A stretch of 64,000 bases of DNA from Mytilus californianus (Eukaryota; Mollusca; Bivalvia; Mytilida; Mytilidae): contig NW_026262668.1 in assembly GCF_021869535.1 (NCBI RefSeq), positions 64,014,058-64,078,057 on the forward strand. The letters run 5' to 3'. The translations under genes and the position numbers were made by a program. Shown here in pieces: positions 26,901-41,900 of the stretch; the first letter of the stretch is position 1; each line of letters begins with the position of its first letter. The notes beneath the pieces are model-generated. The model had not been told where the DNA came from and did not search any database. It was given only the letters and a program-made list of their open reading frames with translations.

Positions 26901-29900
26901 TCTGATGTTCAGAAGTTGTCGTTTGTTGATGTGGTTCATAAGTTTTTCTCGTTTCTCGTTTTTTTTTTATAGATTAGACCGTTGGTTTTCCTGTTTGAAT
27001 GGTTTTACACTAGTAATTTTTGGGGCCCTTTATAGCTTGCTGTTCGGTGTGAGCCAAGGCTCCGTGTTGAAGACCGTACTTTGACCTATAATGGTTTACT
27101 TTTATAAATTTTGACTTGGATGGAGAGTTGTCTCATTGGCACTCATACCACATCTTATATCTATCAGCAGGGGATTTAGCAGCTGTCTTTTTATTATTGT
27201 TTTTTTTTGTACTTGTGTTACATTTATACCATTTTTAGAGTTAAGAGTATTGATTTTTCTTGTATGTTCTGTTATGTTCAAATATACTACTTGTTAGTCC
27301 ATTGTTTTTTTGATGATTTGAGATAGAAACATACTGCTTGTTGACTAGATGTCTTTATTACAAAGGGAGATAAACACTTAATACGAGGATATAAACCTGT
27401 TTTTTTTTAAAGTTATATAAATCAAGTTAGGTGGTAATTATTTATTGAAACTCTTGCTCAAACTCCCAATATGAATAGAAACTGTTTTTTTAGATTTTTC
27501 TTCTCATTGAAGACAATTATAATGTTGAGACTGAGAGAATGAAATAGTTTATTTCTATTTAAGTAAGCTTTGTTAATGAAATTTTAAGAGTTGTCTGTCA
27601 GTCTGTTTGTCTTGAATGTATTTTTCATAATATTTACAGTTAGTTAACTTTTGTTAATGGGTCAATTTTCTTCTGTGTCAAAAGATGTACATTGGTAATG
27701 TGACAGATTTACACCAGTTGGGTATATATAGAAACAAATGTTATGGTGTTTAAAAAATGGCTGAAAATGGGTAAATACTTTAGTCTGGGAGAACATGATT
27801 TATTTATTAGTTGTAATTGGCTTTGAACTAGCTTTCAGTAACTGAGAGTACTCATATTTCTATGCTGTGTATCTATTGTTTTTGTGTTAGTGGTTTTTGT
27901 ACCCGGCAATCTTTTGAGCTAAGCCAATTGCAACTGATTTTTACAATTTGTTCTTATGATGTGCTGTTACGTACACCACTGTTTCAGGGGAGGGTTGAGT
28001 GCTTACAAACATTTTTAACTTTGCCATATTCTTAATGTACCTGACCTAAGTCAGGAGACTGTACTACAGTGGGTGTTGTTGGTTCATGTCTGTCATATTT
28101 GTTTTTTGTAAATTGTTTTGTTTTTAATATGTCCATCCGTTTTACATTTTTCATGTCAGGGCCTTTTATACTATAGTCGACTATACGGTATGGATTTTGC
28201 TTATTGTGTAAGGCCATACAGTGGCCTATAATTGCTTACTACCACTTAATTTTAACTCGAGTGGATAGTTGTCTCATTGGCTATCAAACTACATCTCCTC
28301 ATTTTTACATATATATATAGCAGCATGAATCAAATATGCCGCTATGGAAAGTCTAAACTAAATAACACTGGTTAGTAATATAACATCCCATCCCTACATA
28401 AGTGGTAGAAAGAGCCCCTAAAATAAATTTTATAGCAAGATGGACAGGGGCAGGAACCTAGGACTTAGGGATAAAAGAACCTTAAGTATGGATGGTGGGC
28501 CATGGGTGGAGATGTCAAGAAGGATGAGGACTTACATGGGATGGGAGGAAAATCAATATAGGTGACAAGAAAACAGAGTAACCCAGTGACCTGGAATAAG
28601 GAGGGATCTCTTGATATTCTATGGGATGGGCAGGAGTATTTTTACAGCTGACATAATCATAAAGAAATTTTTGTTAAGGCAATGCAACATTCATTTACAA
28701 AGTGCTTTTGGTAGAAATATTAAATTTATCTTTGCATGCCAAAGTACATATAGCAATTGCCAGAAAAGGAACCACCTAATGTTAATAACGTGATTGTGAT
28801 TTTTACATAGACTTAAAAAAACAAATTCAACTTTATAAAACTTCCCAGTTACTGGTGTCAGTAGTGCTAAGATTTTTGTAATTTTTAGCTATACATGTAT
28901 ATGTATACAACCTACTTATGCATTTTCAGTAATGCCATGTGTCAGGTAAAATTGTTTGCTGTGCTGTGTAAGCAATGTAGGAGTCATGATTGATTATAAT
29001 TTGATGAAATTTATGACAGTTGTTATTTGAATGAAAATGTAAAGCAGTTTGATAATTTCCTGCAATGTGCACATTGATTTATGACATTACATATGGGTCA
29101 ATTGAACTCTTTGTACAACATTGATAATCCATCATTTTATCCTTAAATAAAATTTGCTAACACAGAAATACAATGGAGTTTTTGAACTGGTACCTGAATG
29201 ACCATGGAGCTAAGACATTTTTTGACAAACACCTATTTCCTGTTTTCGGAAACTGCTTTAAATTAGCAGTGGGTTTATGCTTGGCATGAGATGTGTGCAA
29301 CTTCTTGCTTTACTTGTTGGGCACTAGCTTGAGTAAGCTTGTATCAATCAACTTCAAACTTAAACTGTTGGTGGGATGGGTGAAAGTTTTCTTTCTATTG
29401 ATGATGAAAATTTTGAGGACTTCAGTTTGGTGCTGTTATAGGTATAGAACCACTAATTCAGGCCCGGTCAGAAAGAACATACAAGAAAGTAGTACATGTT
29501 TTAAACAAAATAGTTCCTACGCATAGCTGTATCTTTGTCAATAGCGGGTATATTTGGGTAGTTTTGGTATCAAATGAAAGCTTGTGGATTTTTTCAATTT
29601 AAAACATCAAATTTAAAGCAATTTCCATGCACCTAAGGATATATATCCTCCTTATTTTATGCTTTCTACGATATCAAATTTGATTCTTTCGTTAATTTTA
29701 ATACAGTCATAAGATAAGAGCATCTTACACCCCTGGCACAGCTTTGAAATCATCGGTTTCTATTTGATACTGAAATCACAATATTTTAATTGTAAATTAA
29801 CATATGTCATAATTTTTTATCCTTATTTTCTATCTGAATATCAATATGGCATAGTTTTGTCAAATGAGCATGATTGTGACTTGGATGGAGAGTTGTCTCA

Positions 29901-32900
29901 TTGGCACTCATACCACATCTTCTTATATCTATGAATTATTGTAGTCTCTTATGTTCTTTTCATCTTAGAAATACCTGAACAAAATCTAACCTCTTGTTTC
30001 TTATTACAGGCTTTTATAAGATAGAGGACATTTTAGCTACTAAAGTTGTGCTATGCTAATGTTTTTGACTGAAGTACATGTATATATATGCTTCATAAGA
30101 ACTTTTATGCATCTCTGTTAATTGATATGCAAAGACGAGATCATCTGCTTGTAAATTAAAATAACAATGACATATTTGTAGCTTGAGGGCTAGTTAGCTA
30201 GCTGTTTGTATATTTATGCAGTATGTGATGAATATGTATCAATTAATAGTGTATCTTTAGGTCATACAAACAATCATCTGATTGTCTGCACATAACAATT
30301 TGTCAAAAATGACAGGTAGTAAAAATTTTAGTATCTTGTGTACATTTACTATATTTCAGTATTTGTATAAGTGGGTAGATGTGGGCTTGACATTTATATA
30401 ATAGATGGATTTACATTTACACCAATAGGAAATATAGCTAGTAGAATAACTTCCTTGAAACTTAAAAAATGATCTTCTGAATAACACATTAACAGAAATA
30501 TTTCTGATAAAACTCCTAACAAATAGGGGAGATAACTCAAAATTTTATAAAAATCCCTAGCTTGAATTACAAGAAGATGAAATAAAACAGCCAATTGGTT
30601 CTTCAGGATTTTCTAGCTAGTTATGGGTGTCAGAGAGTGGATGTCAGAGTAAAACAGAGATTACCGCTAGACAAACTGAAGTCCTGTGATTATCTTAAGT
30701 GTTGTTTATCAAAGGTCTTCTGTATCACTTAAGTACAGCTGCAGGGTATCATGTTCATATTTACCCTGCCAGATAACAATGTTGTTATCTTTTTACTTTC
30801 TGCAGGAGAAATACCAGTAATACTATGACTTGTATTAATTCTCTATAAGAATTTTTACATTTAAGGGCAACTTTCAAACGATACATTGATTTAGATACTG
30901 TTTTGAAAACTGACAGAGGTACAATTTCTTTCTCAAACTGAGAAAGTTTTTTTATGCAGTGTAAATTATACTACCAGTACTGTAAAACATGATATCAGTA
31001 AGAACAACAATAAGGGGGCTAAATTAAAAGTTGATTTTAATGAATTTTTATGTTGGCATTAATTTGCTTTGGTATGGGCTTTCATATATGTTATGAAACA
31101 ATGTAGCGAATTATTAACCAGTGACCAATTTAAAAAAAAACTGAAAAGGCCCAGTACCTTATCTTATAGATATATGTCCTTTGATGGAAATTAAACCTTT
31201 ACCTGTAGTTTTGTATCTTTCTTCATTGTTGGATCAAGTTGTATTTGTAATCAAACCACATATCTCAATTATTTTATACAGTTGTCTTTCTGAATGAAAA
31301 TACCTCACATGTAGTTAAATTATTTTTGACAATTTAATCAGATTTTGGATGACTGCTCAATGGCAAAATTTTGTTTTACACACTTTATTGAATTTAAATG
31401 AATTGAATTTGGAACCAGTTTGTTAAGCTCACTTGGACCATAGCCTGGGGTGGTACACAATAACAAAATGCATGTCATTATGCCTCAAATAGGAACATCT
31501 TTTGAAAAGTGCTCATTTTAAGATCTACTTGTGCAGAAGTCAGGGGTGTCCATTTTTACCTGGACATAGCATTTAAGATCAAGAACACAGAAGGTCACTG
31601 CATTCCATATGGGATTAGGATAAAAAGGATTACTTTGGATTTTAAAAAGCTATATGAATTTCCATACTGCACCCAAGTTTTTACTCTTAAATCAAATCTA
31701 GGATTGATCTAAATTGCTTAGATGGACATTTTTGTTGTGTTTAGGGTGCCATGTATGGTGAAGACCTGTGCAATTAACAGATAAAGGTGTAATTTTCGAT
31801 GTGACAGCTATTAAATTTCATGTTTATTTAACTGCATGACTCATAATTTGGAATTTCTACCTGATAGCCTTGCTAATTTCCATTTTATACTAGAAAGTCT
31901 TTATACTGTGCTAATAAGAAAAGGAAAAGTCAGGCATACTGAATTAATTATTGATAAAAACATAAAAGTCTTACACAGGTGGATGATTACCTGTATGTAG
32001 TCTTCCAATATTGAATGCAAAGATTTATTGAATCTGTGCACTTTTCAACAATTAAATTTGGATTTAAACTTGGAGAAACTTGTCAATTTCCGTTTTAAAG
32101 CTCGCAGTTTACATATATTTTTGAAACATTATTCATTAATTTTGTCAACAATGTCTTGTCACATGTGTTTACCTGGATTTTTACCTGTTTATGTGTGTAC
32201 AACAATGGAGTGTGAATGGTGAAACAAAAATGTGTGTCAATCCTGTATTGTGATTTTTATAATTAATAATATACAATATAATAATTCAAACAGCCTATAT
32301 ATGGAACTTATTACTGGAAAATTCAACTCTTAGGGAATTTATACCTGTAGAAATAATGTGGAATGTTTATGGATAAAAATATCAATAATTGTGTGTGATT
32401 GAGGCAGATCAATATTGATTGAAGAGAATTATGAATGGAATTTATGGAATTTTACTACTACAACTTAGTATAGTACATGTTGTAATAGTACATGTAAGGT
32501 GTCAGACTACAGGTAATATATTCATCTGTAAAAGATACATATGAATCTAAAAACTGAACTAAGAAATGCTGAATTTCAGAGGCGGATCCCGGGGGGCCCC
32601 GGGCCCCCCCCTTTTGTTGGAAAAATTCGGTTGATTATATAGGGAATCACTGAAGCATGACTGTAGTGGCCCCCTCTTATGGCAGTCAGTGGGCCCCCCT
32701 TATAAAAAGTTCTGGATCCGCCACTGAATTTGTTAGAACAAGTTGACCTAAACCCAAGGATTTTTAGAGTATACAAATCCTTGCCTAAGCCCCTGGAGTT
32801 TGAGGTAGGAGTTAAAATCAGGACGTACATGGACTGAAAGTGGTAAAATCTCTCATGAGGTACGAAAATGGTCTGGGTATGAAATCGTTTTTGTAAGGAT

Positions 32901-35900
32901 ATGAAATGAAGGATACAAAATAGTAAGGGTAAGAAATGACTATAATTCCCTAAAAGTAGTTTCAGTATAAATACTTTTACTCAGTTTACAAACTACTGTG
33001 ACACGATTAACTGGTTGGGTATTATAAATCTAACAAATAAGATATAAGATCACCAAATGTGTATTCCTCAAATGAAGAATATTTTTAGAGTGTAAGACAT
33101 TCAAATAAACACCAGTCTCTTTCTTGAAAATGGGACACATTGATAAATATGGACCAATTTTTTCAAAGAAGCATGGTTTTATTAAAAAGTTTTCAAATAA
33201 TATGTTGCCCTGAAAAATGTTAATTTGTTTAGAAAGGCTTCTATGACTATACAACTAAGTATGTCAGTTTAAAATTTATCATCTTTTGGAAAAATCCCTT
33301 CTTAGAAAAATAATGAAATATTTATTCGTTAAGGGAACCATTCACTATTTTGTGAGTTGTTTGAAAATATCCTATATGTGAGGACAGTGTCCTTTCCTTT
33401 TTTTTTTTTTTTAAATGATTTTTTTGACATGGTTTATGTTGAATTCCCTGAAAATCATTCACTAATTCTGAGGCATCAAAATATACAGGTATAGTTCTTT
33501 GACTGAAAATATAATGTTCCTTTTGAACATGGACCAAATGAACATGTAGTTATATACTGAACAAATGCAAATTTTGATAAAGAGATTTAATTAAAAAATT
33601 AGTTTCTATCAGGGATACATTTGTGTAGTTATATGACCGATACTTTCTGAGGCTGCATGTGCACAACTTGTAGAGCTCTCAATTAAATTTCACTAGCTGA
33701 TATTCCTAAATGTTTTTGCACCTGATGTGATCACCTTTTTCACCTTTAGATATACAACCCATTATACAGCTAACTTATTGCAATAGAAAATAGTGACAAG
33801 AATGAAATGGACAATCCATCATGCAGACATGTGGAATTGTACGTTATATACATGTACATGTACATATATAAAATAATTTTAAACATGTCTGTCTGCTTAG
33901 TAAGGATTAACATACATGTACATGTAAATTGTACGTGATAAAACTGTCCTTTTCAACTCGTTATTAGTAATTGTTTGATTACTCAGGTTCGTGTAGGATT
34001 GTGGTCAAAATTAATGAAATCTGTGGTATGCCATTATATTGCAGTAGTTGCATGATTACATACAACTGTAGCATAAATTGTGCAAGATCACTGTCATCTT
34101 GAAATAGGTCTGTTTTGTCTGGAACTGAAACATTATTATATATTGGTCTTTCAGGTTTTGTTAAATATCTTATATAAAACTTTCACCATGCCAGAAAGAC
34201 CAATGTCAACTTAAAATTCCTGGTGTGTTCTTAAAACAGATGATTTAATTGGATTATTTACTTAAAGCAACGGAATATCTTAAAATATTGAAAATGTTAT
34301 GCCATTATTACAATTTCCTTAAATAAAATTGACTATCAAAACCAAGGCTTATATCAACCTTGTGTTTGAGAGCAGGCAATTATTTCAAACATTATTGCGA
34401 CAGATTTGTTTTTTAATTCCTTTTGTACACTCAATGAATAACATTGCTTTGAATTATATGAAGATATATTGGTAGCTGTTTTTATGTGTATTACCAGTAT
34501 GAATGATTAATTGCCATTCTTAATGTTAGTTACAAAAGAATGTTTTATGTTTATTTTTAAGGAAGAATTATAAGACTTGATTTAGTAGTCAAGTTCTATT
34601 ACTGTTTATCAGTGCTTTGACAAAATATTTATCACAATTATGCTGTTCATGTTGTCCGAAATGGTGTCATTAAATCCATACAACATTCTGTATTGTGTTA
34701 TAGCCCATTCAACATGACCAAACGAGGAACACATACATGTACATGTAAAATTTTGATCAAGAATTCATTGGTTCCATCATAGGAGACAACTAGCACATGT
34801 TGCTGAGTGAAGTCAGGAACCTTGCAAGTGTACATGTACATGTTTTGTCTTTTAAGCTACATTTGAAAAGCATTTCGGTCTTAAGGAAATTTTTTGTTGA
34901 TGACATATCTTGAAAGCCATTTTTGAATTGTACACAATGTTTTAGGATCTGATGAGTCAAACCATTTCCAACTGATTTTACAGTTTGTTCTTATGCTGTG
35001 TTGTTACACCACTGTCTCAGAAAAATGGGGATGGCTAAGTGCTCATAAACATGTTACATCGTAAAGCCCACAACATTCTTTATGTGACTCTCTCAAACCA
35101 TGAATCTGTAGTCCACAACATTCTTTATGTGACTGTCTCAAACCATGAATCTGTAGCCCACCACATTCTTTATGTGACTGTCTCAAACCATGAATCTGTA
35201 GCCCACCACATTCTTTATGTGACTGTCTCAAACCATGAATCTGTAATCCAGTGGTTTTTCGTTGCTTACTGTCTGCCATATTTGTTTTTCCTTCAATGTT
35301 GTTAATGTAAATCAGGCTATGGTTTTTCTCTTTAGAAATTATTCACATTTTGTTATTTTTTAACAATACAATATGGGTTAAGCTCATTGTTGAAAGTGAT
35401 TGGTGACCTGTACATGGTTTGCATCTTTGTCGCTTAAACAGCTGTCTTAATGGCAATCATACATGTACCGTGCCATACCTCCTTATTAATTTAATTTTGG
35501 TGATATAGAGCTTGGCACATTATATGAACATTTAGTTGTCTATTGATGAAGTCAGTACAATTACCATTTGATGACTTTTGTCTTTTTATGTAGTGGGGTT
35601 GCTGTCTCATTGACTTGATAAAATTGAGAATGGAAATGGGGAATGTGTCAACCCGATCCCTACTTATCTTGTTATTCATACTGTCACTTTAAGGTCAGAT
35701 GCAATCAACTTCTCAATGTTTGTAATTGCTGATGTACTTTTGTTTTTGGTTTTTGGTTGTCATGGTTATAAATATAAACTTACCATCTGAAATGGGAAGA
35801 CTATATATTATAGATTCGATCATTGCATCAAGTGAAATATGATTTTTTTTTTGCAAATTCAGATGTGTCTTTATTATGTTTTTTTTAATAAGAAATCTAG

Positions 35901-38900
35901 CTTAATTTGTACAAACAGTTGCCTTAGCAGAGTAGAGTCAAAAAAGAAATAAAATAAGTGTAAGAATGTATTATATACCTAACTACATGTACATGTTTGT
36001 TCACATTACAGTTGATATACATGTATATTACAATTAAAAAATGCTTGGATTGAGAACAAATGTTGTATAACTCAAGCCTTGTAGTAGCTAAATAAATGTG
36101 TTGTTTTCATTTGATTTCAGCTTCACAAGATATAAATGAGTGTTGGAGTAACCCCTGTCAAAATGGGGCTACCTGCAATGACCTTCCTAACTCTTTCAAC
36201 TGTACCTGTCCACATTTGTTCAATGGAACCAACTGTGAAAATAACCTCAGTAAGTACATGTAGCTACATTTATGAACAGGTTTAAACCTTAACATTGTAG
36301 TTTAAATAACATAAAAAAGTAGTAAAATTCATACAAAACATTTATTTTCTACAGTTGCATATTATTACAAGTATGCAAACAGGTATATTATTATATTATC
36401 CATACATATGCATATTTATAAAGCCTTTTTTAAAGGGGCACTAGCTGTCAAATTCATGTTCACCGATTTGACTCAAATTCTCATACATGTATTAGATTTA
36501 AAACAATGTAAAACATTTATCCAAACTATTAAAAGTCTAAAATAAACAGTTAACAGGACATGGGCATGATAACACGTAGCTTGTTTTCGTGTGTATTTTA
36601 ATCTAGACGCCATCTAATTAATTATAGAGTTGACCTCCAAAGTCATCCGATGACCATATAAGCGATGTAAACATAAATAAAGATATAAATAGATTAAGCG
36701 AACTCGTGCTATTGGATTTTTCTAGGTCTGTTTAATTTCATATTATAGATTAAAAATATATGTTTATCATCGTTTTTACCTGTATAAGAATGATTTTTTG
36801 TGGATCGGATCAGTCAATCAAATGATTTACCTTTGTTTCACTTTCAATGTTGACATTCTTTTCCTTTAAATAACTTTACACATACAATTCACGTGTTATC
36901 CATCTCTAGCTAAGGGGTTAAATTGAAGTTCGCATGAATACGGATTCAATGAGGTCGAATTATTCACTTGCAAGTGAATAATTCATCATCAATGTTTCTT
37001 AGCTTATTTTGACAAAATTGAACCATACTGGCGGTTAAAGCGAATTATTATTTCACTATTTCACTTTCATTAATGATTGAACAAAAAAAAATCATATATT
37101 AGATTTTTTATATATCTTGTAGCTAGTGCCCCTTTAAAGGTCCAGCTAACTTTATGACATTATTAGGAAGAGTATGCAAATGCTCCTCCTTGTTTCAAAG
37201 CCATTCCCACAGACACTGCATAGTAATTGATATACACTTATTTACTTGCTGATGAGGACAATAGCCAGAGACACTGATGGACATAATTGATGTTGAGGGA
37301 GATATCTAATATGCTAGCTGTTGTCCTAATAGCCTGTAAATAAGTGTTTTATTATACAGAAATAAACTGGTATATATATATATATATATATATATTTCAA
37401 GACAATGTATGGTTATTCTCTTAATACTGGGACTCTTATAACTGTTTTAAATGAAATATTTTGGGTAAACCATCCTTTTTAAATTTGAAGTGGACGATGT
37501 AAAATTTCAACAAACCCATAAATTTTTTTTTTACGTCATAAATAAAACACTACAGAAAAGCATTGGTTACGTTATAAACAAGGCGATATACAATCAATGA
37601 CTATATTACAAATGAATATACAGTCAATGCAGGTTGACTGTGTAAATACATGTAGCAATGTAGCACAGTTGCAGTATAAACAATCATTTGGAAGTCTTGG
37701 TGGACGAGTGACTCAGTCATTCCAAACAGTATAGAAAGCATGGGAAAACATTTGATATATAAAGTTTGATTATCCAAGACAGTTTTGTATCAACTGTGAG
37801 GGCTATAGACAGAATATTTCTGACTAACTTCCTGGGAATTCTAGAAGGAAGAGTATAACATAGTACTAACGAAACTTTAAGTTCTGCAATAAAACCTTAG
37901 GAGTTTAAAAATCAAATAATTGCATGTGAACTATAATTGTCCTATAGCTATGTTTAATCATGCTTTGTAATATTCAGAAATTTATCAATTATTATTGATT
38001 TGGAACTTTTAAAGTTTGACTATTGTCAGAGTTGCAATAAAAAATTGCAATAAAAACAGACAAAGTTCAAAGTTTGAATTATGGTTTAAAAATTACAGTA
38101 TAGTATCTAATCAGATTTAAGAATAAATTTATAATCTGATGTCATAAAGACAGTTGAGTCTATTTTTATAGCAATTAGCTAATCTTTAATGATAAATTCT
38201 TACTGTGAGGGATTATATATTGAATTGATTCAGCCAATGGACAATTAAAAAGTAAAATAACAAAAATACCGAACTCAAAGGAAAATTCAAAACAGAAAGT
38301 CCCTTATCAAATAGCAAAATCAAAAGCTCAAACACATTAAACAAATGGAAAACAACTGTCATATTCCTGACTTGGTACAGACATTTCCTTATATTAAGGA
38401 TTTTTATTTGGTGAAAACCAAATGTGGCCACTACTACAATAATGATAGTATACATTAGACCCAAAGGGAAAACGCAGCATGAAATCTTCATCTTTTAAAC
38501 AACTGAGTTTGTTAACCCACCTACGATAGTAGTAGGGGCATTATGTTTTCTGGTCTGTGCATCCGTATGTCCCGCTTCAGGTTAAAGTTTTTGGTCAAGG
38601 TAGTTTTTGATGAAGTTGAAGTTCAATCAACTTGAAACTTAGTACACATGTTCCCTATGATATGATCTTTCTAATTATAATGCCAAATTAGAGTTTTGAC
38701 CCCAATTTCACGGTCCACTGAACATAGAAAATGATAGTGCGAGTGGGGCATCCGTGTACTATGGACACATTCTTGTTTAACCTACTTTTGACTGTTGATG
38801 GAGATTCATTGTACATCTGCTATGTAAAATTTACAGATTGGTTGAATAACTAATTTGACTTCCAATTTTTTGCAATTATGTTTCCATGTCTTTGTTGCCC

Positions 38901-41900
38901 AAATTTGTTGATATTTAGTTTGTTTTATTACTTCTGTGTTTCAGGTATTTATGGCTGTTCAGTATCACCCTGTTTAAATGAAGGAACTTGCCTCAACCAA
39001 AGCGATGACAGCAGAATTTATAAATGTATATGTAGAGAAGGTAAGATCAGACATGTGGAGGTAAAGATATCATATTTGACTTAAAAAGCTTAGCTTGAGT
39101 TCTTAAAGTCCTACATTTCTGGCTAGAGCACAGGGATTAATGTTTAGCTTTATGTGAGGGGGTGGAAAAGGGTTTCCCTGATTTCCACTTCCCTCCTCCT
39201 TGCTCCCAGATGAAAATTCAATCAAAAAAAAATTTCTCAGTGTGTCCTTTTATACGCCCGTTTACGTGATGTATTATGGTACACCAGTTGTCCGTCCATC
39301 TGTCTGTCTGTCCGTCCGTCGTCAACATGTCAGACAATAACTCAAAAACACATAATTCAATTTGCATGAAACTTTGGTGAGTTGTTTATATCTATTGATG
39401 TGAGCTCCCTTTCGATTTTTATGAATTTTCGATTTTACGTTTCAGAGTTATGTTTTTTTTTTCATTAAAAAAGGGGGATTTTCCAGTTTTCGGACAATAA
39501 CTCAAAAATACTTCTACCAATTTGCAAGAAACTTTGGTGAATTGTTTATATCTATTGATGTGAGCTCCCTTTCGATTTTTATGAATTTTCGATTTTAGGT
39601 TTCTGAGTACTATGATCTACATTTCACATCTTGAGTGATATTGGTCAAATCTAAGTCAGATGGGCGTGTTTAACGAGAGTCTACACAGCAACCTATTTCC
39701 ACAAAGTCACTGATTAAATTTGAAGATGAGATATATTTTTTGTAAAACTTTTTTTGAAATAAATTATTCTGCAGTAAAATCCCCTCTGCTGTATGGCATG
39801 TTTTAAGTCACCATGACCAACATTTCACACAATTTGAATTTGGTGATGTTTTTCATGTGTAAATTTTCAACCTAATATTGAGGATAATGGATATTAGAAC
39901 CATGGACTTCTGAAAAAAAAGAACATTCACAGATTCTTAAGTGAAACAGATAAAGTAATGCAAAAATATAACATTTAATATTGAAGCAATTCCAGTCAGT
40001 TTCTATTGGTTTTCAGGATAAATTAAGTGTGTGTGGGCTTTTGAAATGGGCAATATATCTTTTAGGGCATTTTACAAAATCAGTAATTTCTATATTCCTG
40101 CAGATTAGTAGCATTTTGTGCAATTCTTCAGTGGATAAATCTTCTTTTTTTTTTAAATCCCCTTTTAGAAATATGTTCCAAACTTCCAAAGCGGCAAACG
40201 TTTTTACATGTATTAGGATAATTACGGTAAATGTATAAACTTTACATTTTAATTACCTACAATTCAGATTAAGTTTTCTGGTAATCTAGGTGTGTTACAA
40301 TGTAAATGTCACTGTTAACGTCACTGTAATGACTGTCAGGTTATGAAACTCATTTTTCATAATTAACAAATTTATAAAAACAAATGTTTTGAAATAAAAT
40401 ATGAATGATATTGTGAGTGTTGAGTGGTCTGGATTAAAAACAATAGTTAATAGAAGGATTTTTTTTCACAGCCACAAAAATGTACGCCTATTCAAAATGG
40501 AAAATCCTAGTTCACAGATAATAAAAGGTGTTTACCTGTTAACTTAACATCTTTTATTAACCTGATTTCCAAAGGATAATATCGGTTCTTAATTTGGTGA
40601 TGTATGGCGGGCGGGCAAGTGGCCACCAAACAATGCCTGTGCAATAACTTGAGAATGCTTTGACAAAATCTTTTCAAATTTAGATACCGGTATGTTGTTT
40701 CCTTTGACTAAAGAAAGGTCCATTTTCCAGATTTGCAAATATCTTCTTCATGCAGGAAAATCTGGTTTGCTGTCAACCTGACAGCCTCTTGTTATCTGTG
40801 AACTAGTGTTTGCCATTTCCCTGAACCCTCAGTTATGTAGTTCTAGACTTTATCCTATAGCAAAGATAGTGTGCATACATTTTAAATTTTCTTGTTTGGA
40901 AAGGGTTTCATTACCATTAGCTTAAAAAGATCCCATCAATGGCAATTGGAAATTGAATTTTAATCATAACCTTCGAAAACATGCACGTTTCTGGAAAAAC
41001 ATATTGATTCCTTTATAATAATTGCCTTAAGTCTTACTTGTCATTCTTCAAATCTTGTTTTAATGGAAACTTTCATTGGAAAAAATACAAGTTAAAACTT
41101 TTAAGACAGTCTTGGTGCTTTCAGTTTTGTAGACTGAATGTGATTAGAGCTTGCATTGATACCATGTACAATGTATAGACACCTGTCTATTGTTGACCTC
41201 TAGATGACATATTTTGGTTTTTCCTGTTGTTGGGTTGTTGTCTAATTATCAAATGTACAATGTATGACATCTCCTTTCATTAGTATAAGCCAATTTTTGC
41301 AACAAATCATTTAATACTGGGAACTAATAACATATGAAAGTAACATTGCTTCTATTGCTGTTTTTCATCTTGATATTTTCTAGAAGCATCTTCAGCAATG
41401 AATTAAAGCGCTCCAAATACATAGCAGCATCAAGACAAAGTACACCAGATATTGCTTTTAACTGGTGCCCGTTCACCTAATACTGCAATTATGTAAAATA
41501 GGATTCAGTACCACTCTATAACAATACATCATAGCAATTTATAGTACAGTAAACTGTATTTCTGTCATATAATTCTTCTGTAGCTGAGAGTCATCCATTG
41601 GATACCAGTAATACACAATATTGAATGTACAGGGGTACACAAGCAGTATTTTCTTTGATTTTTTTTTATGGATACAGCAACATACACATGTACATTATTC
41701 AAGATCAATCTATCAATCAATCAAAAGTTGCTTGCTTTACATCCAATGCCAAATATTTCATTTATAGTCAGGACGAAGTGGAAAGTCAATAGGACAACAC
41801 AGATTAAACCTTTTATTTCATAAATTGAAACATGTTCATGCATCTACTCAATGGTAATCAAGAATAGTTATCTTTTGATATATTTAACCCTGATTGTTCT

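Larger units (their letters stand above)
24565..36120 (+). other. Intron 2 (11.6 kb)
   Basis: Holds a MITE (24602-24803), a 40-bp unit repeated twice (about 24813-24892), the gagttatgccc repeat (26225-26650), family A repeats (26750-27165, 27905-28300, 29878-29935, 34950-35470), a TIR element (32577-32726) and a 45-bp tandem repeat (35068-35247). Large parts (25.0-26.2, 30.0-32.5, 32.9-34.9 kb) show nothing I can assign. The phases of exons 2 and 3 match directly, so no exon is required here. Confidence 0.6.
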
